From Rhodospirillales bacterium (GTDB lineage Bacteria > Pseudomonadota > Alphaproteobacteria > Rhodospirillales > Defluviicoccaceae), in contig REES01000139.1 in the NCBI GenBank assembly GCA_007694935.1, positions 1-64,000 of the forward strand: 64,000 nt of DNA. Direction: 5' to 3'. The notes beneath the pieces were generated by a model. The model was not told the DNA's origin. It saw only the letters and a program-made list of their open reading frames with translations, and did no database searches. Numbering within the stretch: the stretch's first letter is position 1; the number at the start of each line of letters is the position of its first letter. Positions 58,579 to 64,000 of this stretch are shown here, piece after piece. A program made the translations under genes and the position numbers.

Positions 58579-59970
58579 GTGCCCCGGCTTCATGTCCGTT
58601 TTGCGATTCTCGGCCTTGCTGTGGCCGTCATGCTGCTCGGCGTCACCTGGCCGGGCGCCCGCGCCCAGGTGTTCCAACCGGACAGCTTCACCCTCGACAA
58701 CGGCCTCCGGGTGGTGGTGGTGTCCGACCACCGCATCCCGGTGGTCACGCACATGGTGTGGTACGGCGTCGGCGCCGCCCACGAACCGCCCGGGTTCTCC
58801 GGCATCGCCCATTTTCTCGAGCACATGATGTTCAAGGGAACGGAGACGGTCGAACCCGGGGTGTTCTCCCGCCAGGTGGCTCGGGTCGGCGGCCGGGAGA
58901 ACGCCTTCACCTCCTATGATTTCACCGGCTACTTCCAGACCATCGCCCGGGAGCACCTGGAGATGGTCATGGAGCTGGAAGCCGACCGGATGACCAACCT
59001 CACGATCACTCTCGAGCAGGTGGAGGTCGAGCGTCAGGTGATCCTGGAAGAACGCCGCCAGCGGGTCGACAACAACCCATCCGCCATTTTGGCTGAGCTG
59101 GCCGATGCGGCCCTGTTCCTCAACGCGCCCTATCGGCGCCCGGTGATCGGCTGGGAGCATGAGATCGAGGCGATCGGCCTCGACGACCTGCTCGCCTTCT
59201 ACCGGCAATGGTACACGCCCGCCAACGCCGTGCTGGTGGTGGTGGGAGACATCACCGCCGAGGAGCTTGGGCCCATGGCCGAGCGGCACTACGGCGCGAT
59301 ACCCGCCGCTGACACGCCCACCTGGCAGATCCAAAAGGAACCCCCGCAGGCCGGCCCGCGGCACGCCAAGCTGTTCGATGCACGGGTGCAGGAGCCGGCC
59401 TGGAGCCGCACCTACCTGGCGCCCGGCTATCTCTCCGGCGTCAGTGCCGGCGAAAAACCCGATCCGGAGCGCTTCGCCTACCCGCTGCAGGTGGCGGCGC
59501 GCATCCTCGGTACCGGACCGACCAGCCGGCTGTACCAGCGGCTGGTGGTGACCGAGGGACTCGCCGTGTCGGCCGGCGCGTCCTACAGCCCTTCGGTGCT
59601 GGGGCCGGCCCGCTTCGTGGTGTTCGCCCGGCCGCGCCCCGGCGTGTCATTGGAGGACCTCGACGCAGCGGTCGATGCGATCCTGGCGGAGACCGTCGAC
59701 GGAGGTTTCTCCGAGGAGGAGGTGGACAGGGCCAAGCGCCGCATGCTGGCCGACGCCGTGTACGCGCGCGATTCCGTCGGTACGGCTGCCCAGGTGCTGG
59801 GGCAGGCTCTGGTGATCGGCCTGACCGCCGAGGACGTGGAGGCCTGGCCGGAGCGGATCGACCGGGTCACGGCGGAGCAGGCGCGCATTGCCCTGGAGTC
59901 GGTCATCGATCGCAATCGGTCGGTCACCACTTGGCTGCGGCCGGACCCCGAACCGGCACCGGCGTTGTGA
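58579..59970 (+). CDS. M16-family zinc peptidase (catalytic subunit)
   Basis: The 463-residue protein has a signal peptide (FAILGLAVAVMLLGV, cleavage near ARAQ) and the inverted zinc motif H78-F-L-E-H82 in SGIAHFLEHMMFKGT. The downstream glutamate ligand lies in the QVEVERQVILEERRQRVDNNP region. Such secreted peptidases act in the periplasm, and the substrate is unknown. GGAG stands nine bases before the GTG at 58579; earlier GTG starts (58513, 58525) would lengthen the signal peptide. It is paired with a second M16 gene lacking the zinc site. Confidence 0.9.
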   Translation: MPRLHVRFAILGLAVAVMLLGVTWPGARAQVFQPDSFTLDNGLRVVVVSDHRIPVVTHMVWYGVGAAHEPPGFSGIAHFLEHMMFKGTETVEPGVFSRQVARVGGRENAFTSYDFTGYFQTIAREHLEMVMELEADRMTNLTITLEQVEVERQVILEERRQRVDNNPSAILAELADAALFLNAPYRRPVIGWEHEIEAIGLDDLLAFYRQWYTPANAVLVVVGDITAEELGPMAERHYGAIPAADTPTWQIQKEPPQAGPRHAKLFDARVQEPAWSRTYLAPGYLSGVSAGEKPDPERFAYPLQVAARILGTGPTSRLYQRLVVTEGLAVSAGASYSPSVLGPARFVVFARPRPGVSLEDLDAAVDAILAETVDGGFSEEEVDRAKRRMLADAVYARDSVGTAAQVLGQALVIGLTAEDVEAWPERIDRVTAEQARIALESVIDRNRSVTTWLRPDPEPAPAL

Positions 59971-59981
59971 CCAGGGGCACG

Positions 59982-61331
59982 ATGATGATGCAAGGCCGCC
60001 TCACCCCACTTCTGCTCAACCCTCTTCTGCTCGCCTTGGCGGTTGTACTGCTGATCGCCGCACCCGCGCGTGCAGAAACCGTCACGGTGCAGCGGGTCAT
60101 TGTCAACGACCTGGAGGCGTGGCTGGTGGAGGATCACGCCAACCCGCTGATCACGGTCCATGTCGCCTTCCGCGGCGGGGCTGCCGCGGACCCTGACGCC
60201 AAGGCGGGACTGGCGCGGATGACCGCCGCGCTGCTCACCGAGGGTGCCGGCGAGCTCGACTCCCAAGCCTTCCAGCTCCGCCTCGAAGACCTCGCCGTCC
60301 GGCTCAACGCCGCCGCCGGCCAGGATACCGTCAACCTCACCCTGCAGACCCTGCGGCCGGTGCGGGAGGATGCCTTCGCCCTGATGCGCTTGGCGCTTGC
60401 CGAACCGCGGTTCGATGCGGAACCGGTCGAGCGGGTGCGGAGCCAGATGCAGGCGGCGGTGCGCCGTGCCAGCGAGAATCCCGGCGCGGAAGCAAGCCGC
60501 CTGTTCAATGCCGAACTGTTTCCCGATCACCCCTATGGCCGCCCATCCTCCGGCACGGAGGAGTCCCTGGCGGCGATCGAGGATTCCGACCTTCGCGATT
60601 TCGTCGCGAGCCGGCTGGCCCGGGACGTGATGGTCATTGGCGTTGTCGGTGCCATCACGCCGGATGAACTCCGGCCGTTGCTGCAAGCGACCTTCGGTGC
60701 GCTGCCGGCCGAGTCGGCGCCGGCCGACGTTGCGAGCGTCGAGCCGGCAGCGGACGGCCGCACCGTCGTGGTCGATCGGCCGTTTCCCCAGAGCACCATC
60801 GTGTTCGGTCAGCCGGGCATCGCCCGCGACCATCCCGACTACTACGCTGCCCTGGTGGTCAACCATGTCCTCGGCGGCGGCACTTTCGTCTCCCGCCTTT
60901 TCCATGAAGTGCGGGAGGAGCGGGGACTGGCCTACTCGGTTCACACCAGCCTGGTCCCCCTCGACCGCTCGGCCTTGCTGGTGGGGCGGGCCGCTACCGC
61001 CAACCCCCGTGCCGGAGAGACCATCTCCGTGATCCGCGAGGCGTGGCGGCGCATGGCCGAGGATGGCCTGGACGCCGAGGAGGTCAACGAGGCCAAGACC
61101 TACCTCACCGGCTCGTTCCCGCTCCGCTTCACCTCGAGCGACCGTATCGCCGGAATCCTGGCGTCGATGCAGCTCCAAGGCCTCGGCCTGGATTACCTGC
61201 AACGCCGGAATGCGCTGGTGGAGGCGGTGACCGTCGACGACGCCAACCGGGTCGCCCGCGCGCTGCTGCAGCCCGATCGGCTGACCACGCTGGTGCTGGG
61301 TCAGCCGGAAGGGGTCGGGACCACCCACTGA
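59982..61331 (+). CDS. M16-family peptidase-like partner lacking the zinc motif
   Basis: The 449-residue protein has a signal peptide (LLLALAVVLLIAAPARAE) and the M16 fold, but the HxxEH position reads GLARMTAALLTEGAG. The Arg/Tyr substrate-binding motif (REERGLAYSVHTS) is kept. This matches the non-catalytic subunit of heterodimeric M16 peptidases, and the adjacent gene supplies the zinc subunit. AGGGG lies just before the ATG at 59982, and a GTG at 59967 overlaps the upstream stop. Together they should form one periplasmic protease. Confidence 0.9.
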   Translation: MMMQGRLTPLLLNPLLLALAVVLLIAAPARAETVTVQRVIVNDLEAWLVEDHANPLITVHVAFRGGAAADPDAKAGLARMTAALLTEGAGELDSQAFQLRLEDLAVRLNAAAGQDTVNLTLQTLRPVREDAFALMRLALAEPRFDAEPVERVRSQMQAAVRRASENPGAEASRLFNAELFPDHPYGRPSSGTEESLAAIEDSDLRDFVASRLARDVMVIGVVGAITPDELRPLLQATFGALPAESAPADVASVEPAADGRTVVVDRPFPQSTIVFGQPGIARDHPDYYAALVVNHVLGGGTFVSRLFHEVREERGLAYSVHTSLVPLDRSALLVGRAATANPRAGETISVIREAWRRMAEDGLDAEEVNEAKTYLTGSFPLRFTSSDRIAGILASMQLQGLGLDYLQRRNALVEAVTVDDANRVARALLQPDRLTTLVLGQPEGVGTTH

Positions 61332-61389
61332 CTCCTGCGACAGGCGGGCCGCCGAGCAACCGCTAACAACCGCGCCCGGCGGTTCCCCC

Positions 61390-61737
61390 TTACTGCACGT
61401 CCTCGGCAGTGGCCAAACGCTCGCCGGTGCGTTCTGTCACGGCGCCGGACTCGTACAGGGTCGCCGGCCCCAGCTCGTTGAAGTGGAACAGCTCGAACGC
61501 CCGATGGCCGTTGTAGTCCAGCACCCGGAGATCGTCGCTCTGATGCACGTCCTGTTGCACCAGGGCGAAATGCTTTCCGTAGCGTTGCTGGGCGAGTTCG
61601 ATTGGCACTTCATAGGCGACGAATTTGGTGATCCCCTTGCTCTCGAGCTTGCTCAAGAGACCGGGCGCCGTCGGCGACTGATAGGATGTGAGAATCACCA
61701 ATGGCCCGCCGCCCGTCAGCATCAGGATCGCTTTCAT
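61390..61737 (-). CDS. Conserved small cytoplasmic protein, function unknown
   Basis: The 115-residue protein starts MKAILMLTGGGPLVILTSY and contains KGITKFVAYEVPIELAQQRYG, then DDLRVLDYNGHRAFELFHFNELG. It has no signal peptide or membrane span. I recall similar unnamed proteins in alphaproteobacteria but no function. A GGAGGAA ribosome-binding site precedes the ATG at 61737; longer frames upstream are not supported. It is divergent from phaC, sharing a 255-bp gap with the TGCA motif. Confidence 0.75.
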   Translation of the reverse strand: MKAILMLTGGGPLVILTSYQSPTAPGLLSKLESKGITKFVAYEVPIELAQQRYGKHFALVQQDVHQSDDLRVLDYNGHRAFELFHFNELGPATLYESGAVTERTGERLATAEDVQ

Positions 61738-61902
61738 GATGTGTTCCTCCGCCCGTTGTCGATGCGCCCAATGGCGCAGGACCTCATCCTGAATCGTTAG
61801 AGATAGTCGGTCCGACGACGTCCGACCACCACGCCCGGTCGGTTTCTTGGCGGTTGCCGGAGCCGCCGGTGGAGCCCGTGCGGGCGGTCCTGGCGCATGC
61901 CC

Positions 61903-61931
61903 TTCGCAACAATTGTGCAATGCAACATGAG
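61903..61931. promoter_or_regulatory. TGCA-rich palindromic motif upstream of phaC
   Basis: TTCGCAACAATTGTGCAATGCAACATGAG contains AACAATTGTGCAATG and GCAATGCAAC. Paired TGCA/GCAA half sites are reminiscent of PhaR operators that control PHA genes. It lies immediately upstream of a candidate -35 box (61935) and between two divergent genes. The regulator is not identified here. Confidence 0.4.
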
Positions 61932-61934
61932 CCC

Positions 61935-61963
61935 TTAACGGCGGCGCCGAAACAAGGTACACT
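61935..61963 (+). promoter_or_regulatory. Candidate phaC promoter
   Basis: TTAACG (61935-61940) and TACACT (61958-61963) are separated by 17 bp. They lie 30 bp before the phaC ATG, next to the TGCA motif. The boxes are imperfect, so this is a candidate only. Confidence 0.35.
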
Positions 61964-61992
61964 GCCGGCATGGAAAAATTGGAGCGATAGCG

Positions 61993-63849
61993 ATGAATGA
62001 TCGCGTTGAAACCCTCGAGCGTCCGGCTGTCGCCGGCGCCACCCCGGCGGTTCCCCTGGAGCGCCAGATCACGGCGATTGCGCCGGCTGCCCCCCGCCGG
62101 CGAGAGAGTGACCGTGCTCTCCTGGAATCCGAGTCCCTGGAAAACATCGACCGCCTGGTCAATGCGACCCTGGCGCCGCTGACCTTCGGCCTGTCGCCGG
62201 TGACCCTGCAACTGGCCTACCTGGACTGGCTGGTTCACTTGGCGGCATCACCCGGCAAGCAGTACCTCCTGGGCGAGAAGGTCTTGCGCAAGACCATGCG
62301 CTATCTCGAGTTCCTCGCCCGATGCGCCCGGGATCCGGAAGCCGAGCCATGCATCGACCCGTTGCCGCAGGACCGTCGCTTCCGCGCTGAAGCGTGGCAG
62401 CGACTGCCCTACAAGGCGATCTATCAGGCGTTCCTGCTGCACCAGCAGTGGTGGTACAACGCGACGACCGGCGTCCGTGGCGTGTCGCGGCACCACGAGT
62501 CCTTGGTCGAATTCTTTGCACGGCAATACCTGGACATGCTGGCGCCGGCCAACAGCCCGTGGCTCAACCCGGAAATCCAGTCGGCGACGGTGACGGAAGG
62601 CGGGGCCAACCTGCTGCGCGGCACCTGGAACTTCTGGCAGGACATGGGCCGGAAACTTCGCGACGAGCCCCCGGTCGGAGCGGAAAACTATCGGGTCGGC
62701 CATGAGTTGGCGATCACGCCAGGCAAGGTCGTGTTTCGCAATCGCCTTATTGAACTCATTCAGTACAGCCCCACAACAGATAAGGTCCAGCGCGAACCCG
62801 TTCTGATGATTTCCGCCTGGATGATGAAATACTACATCATGGACCTGCAGCCGGACGATTCCATGGTCAAATACCTGGTCGACCGTGGTCACACGGTGTT
62901 CATGATCTCGTGGAAGAATCCGGGCTCAGAAGATCGTGACCTCGGCATGGAGGATTACCGCCGCCTCGGTGTCATGGCCGCGCTCGACGCCATCGGCGAG
63001 ATCGTTCCCGAGCAAAAGATCCACGCCGTCGGCTACTGCCTCGGCGGCATTCTCCTGACCATCGCCGCTGCCACCATGGCGCGGGACGGGGACGAGCGCT
63101 TGGCGAGCCTCTCCTTGTTGACGACACTCACGGATTTCACCGAAGTGGGTGAAATGGCCGTGTTCATGGATACGAGCCAGATTGCCTACATGGAAGACAT
63201 GATGTGGCAGCGCGGCTACCTTGAGCCTAAGATGTCACTCGGCAGCTTCCAGCTCCTGCGCTCCCGCGACCTGATCTGGTCCAAGATGGTCCGCGAATAC
63301 TACCTCGGCAATCGCGAACCGATGAACGACCTGATGGCCTGGAATGCCGACGGTACTCGCATGCCGCACCGCCAGCATTCCGAGCTGCTGCGTCGCCTGT
63401 ACCACGACAACCAGCTTTTCCAGGGACGGTACATGGTGGAGGGACGGCCGATCTCGATCAGCAGCATCCATGTGCCGATGTTCGTCGTGGCTGCGTCCCG
63501 CGACCACGTGGCCCCGTGGCAATCGGTGTACAAGATCCATCTGCAGAGCGATGCCTGCGAACTCACCTTCGTGCTGGCCAGCGGCGGCCACAACGTCGGC
63601 ATCATCGCGGTGCCGGGTGAACCGAAGGCGAGCTATCAAATGGCCACCTGCTACCCCCGGGAAAGCTTCCCCGATGCCGACAACTGGGAGGCCACGACGC
63701 CCCGGGAAAAGGGATCCTGGTGGCCGGCTTGGCAGAAGTGGCTGGAGGAAAGGTCCTCGGGACGGGTGGCACCGCCGACCATGGGTGCCGCCGACCGCGG
63801 CCTGCCGCCGCTGGCCGATGCGCCCGGCAGCTTCGTGCTGATGCAGTAG
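61993..63849 (+). CDS. phaC: Poly(3-hydroxyalkanoate) synthase, class I
   Basis: PhaC polymerises (R)-3-hydroxyacyl-CoA into storage polyester. The 618-residue protein has a PhaC N-terminal domain and an alpha/beta-hydrolase core. The catalytic residues are visible: Cys349 in the lipase-like box G-Y-C-L-G-G, Asp504 in AASRDHVAPW, and His533 in ASGGHNVGI. The length and lack of an adjacent phaE or phaR subunit gene indicate class I. GGAG lies before the ATG at 61993. No phaA or phaB is in the window; a MaoC hydratase at 52879 could feed it. Confidence 0.96.
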   Translation: MNDRVETLERPAVAGATPAVPLERQITAIAPAAPRRRESDRALLESESLENIDRLVNATLAPLTFGLSPVTLQLAYLDWLVHLAASPGKQYLLGEKVLRKTMRYLEFLARCARDPEAEPCIDPLPQDRRFRAEAWQRLPYKAIYQAFLLHQQWWYNATTGVRGVSRHHESLVEFFARQYLDMLAPANSPWLNPEIQSATVTEGGANLLRGTWNFWQDMGRKLRDEPPVGAENYRVGHELAITPGKVVFRNRLIELIQYSPTTDKVQREPVLMISAWMMKYYIMDLQPDDSMVKYLVDRGHTVFMISWKNPGSEDRDLGMEDYRRLGVMAALDAIGEIVPEQKIHAVGYCLGGILLTIAAATMARDGDERLASLSLLTTLTDFTEVGEMAVFMDTSQIAYMEDMMWQRGYLEPKMSLGSFQLLRSRDLIWSKMVREYYLGNREPMNDLMAWNADGTRMPHRQHSELLRRLYHDNQLFQGRYMVEGRPISISSIHVPMFVVAASRDHVAPWQSVYKIHLQSDACELTFVLASGGHNVGIIAVPGEPKASYQMATCYPRESFPDADNWEATTPREKGSWWPAWQKWLEERSSGRVAPPTMGAADRGLPPLADAPGSFVLMQ

Positions 63850-63861
63850 GGCCGGTGCTTG

Positions 63862-64000
63862 GTGGAGCGACATCGGGACCGGGACGACCGCGGCTGGGAG
63901 CATTTCGAGCACGGTGCCGACGTCGGCATCCGCGGCTTCGGCCCCACCGTCGAGATCGCGTTCGAGCAGGCGGCGCTCGCTCTGGTCGCGGTCGTTGCCG
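63862..64000 (+). CDS. Archease-like protein, 5' fragment
   Basis: After the phaC stop, a reading frame from GTG 63862 (or TTG 63859) runs off the window edge. Its first 46 residues include [18 protein letters not shown] and then [12 protein letters not shown], the archease signature, in which H-x-A-D begins the metal site. Archease activates the RNA ligase RtcB. The gene is cut by the window, not broken, and an rtcB partner might follow. The AGGG of the phaC stop region is a poor ribosome-binding site. Confidence 0.75.
   Translation, partial: MERHRDRDDRGWEHFEHGADVGIRGFGPTVEIAFEQAALALVAVVA

Overview
The window is a high-G+C chromosomal segment from an alphaproteobacterium, most likely of a Rhodospirillales-like lineage. 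The evidence is gene content and order: an operon running rimP-nusA-ylxR-infB-rbfA-truB-rpsO-pnp, a lone DUF3035 lipoprotein behind lspA, paired M16 peptidases, a histidine-less PyrC behind pyrB, a TorF-type porin and a class I PHA synthase. It is almost entirely core housekeeping DNA. I see no prophage, insertion sequence, CRISPR array, secretion island or defence cluster.

Layout. 1-2.5 kb: two copies of a palindromic dispersed repeat, tRNA-Phe(GAA) and gatCA. 2.5-9.2 kb: a porin, then ruvX, an AEC transporter, pyrB, a pseudo-dihydroorotase and plsY, followed by two very small genes and a hypothetical. 9.5-14.1 kb: prfC, xseA, purD. 14.3-17.1 kb: the iron-sulfur and FAD subunits of a xanthine-oxidase-family enzyme with no large molybdenum subunit beside them, a secreted peptidoglycan-binding protein and a MocA-like nucleotidyltransferase. 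17.3-24.2 kb: glnD, murJ, trpS, nfu and a nitroreductase. 24.2-33.7 kb: the transcription/translation operon on the minus strand, with a hairpin between rpsO and pnp.

33.8-37.9 kb holds two small stress modules. One is a MerR-type metal sensor divergent from a cation diffusion facilitator, with a recognisable MerR operator between them. The other is pspABC divergent from pspF, with a near-perfect sigma-54 promoter in front of pspA. 37.9-44 kb: mtnP-mtnA (methionine salvage), PBP1A and a periplasmic AmiC-type amidase. 44-51 kb: rne with a structured leader, an aminotransferase, a GGT-like lipoprotein lacking the catalytic threonine, and a BepA-like protease whose start overlaps the GGT-like start head to head. 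51-64 kb: a DsbA-like protein, a stand-alone core-binding-domain protein, a MaoC hydratase, a three-armed palindromic gap, ribF-ileS-lspA, a DUF3035 lipoprotein, two M16 peptidases, a small conserved gene, phaC and the truncated 5' end of an archease gene.

Nothing here can be called a new system with confidence. The observations most worth following are: three mutually exclusive hairpin arms just upstream of ribF; the pseudo-enzymes (PyrC-like, GGT-like, second M16); the orphan CoxS/CoxM pair with a MocA-like gene; the TGCA-rich motifs shared by phaC, the porin and a small gene; and the partial archease at the right edge. Start codons were chosen from ribosome-binding sites and family length; alternatives are stated where uncertain.
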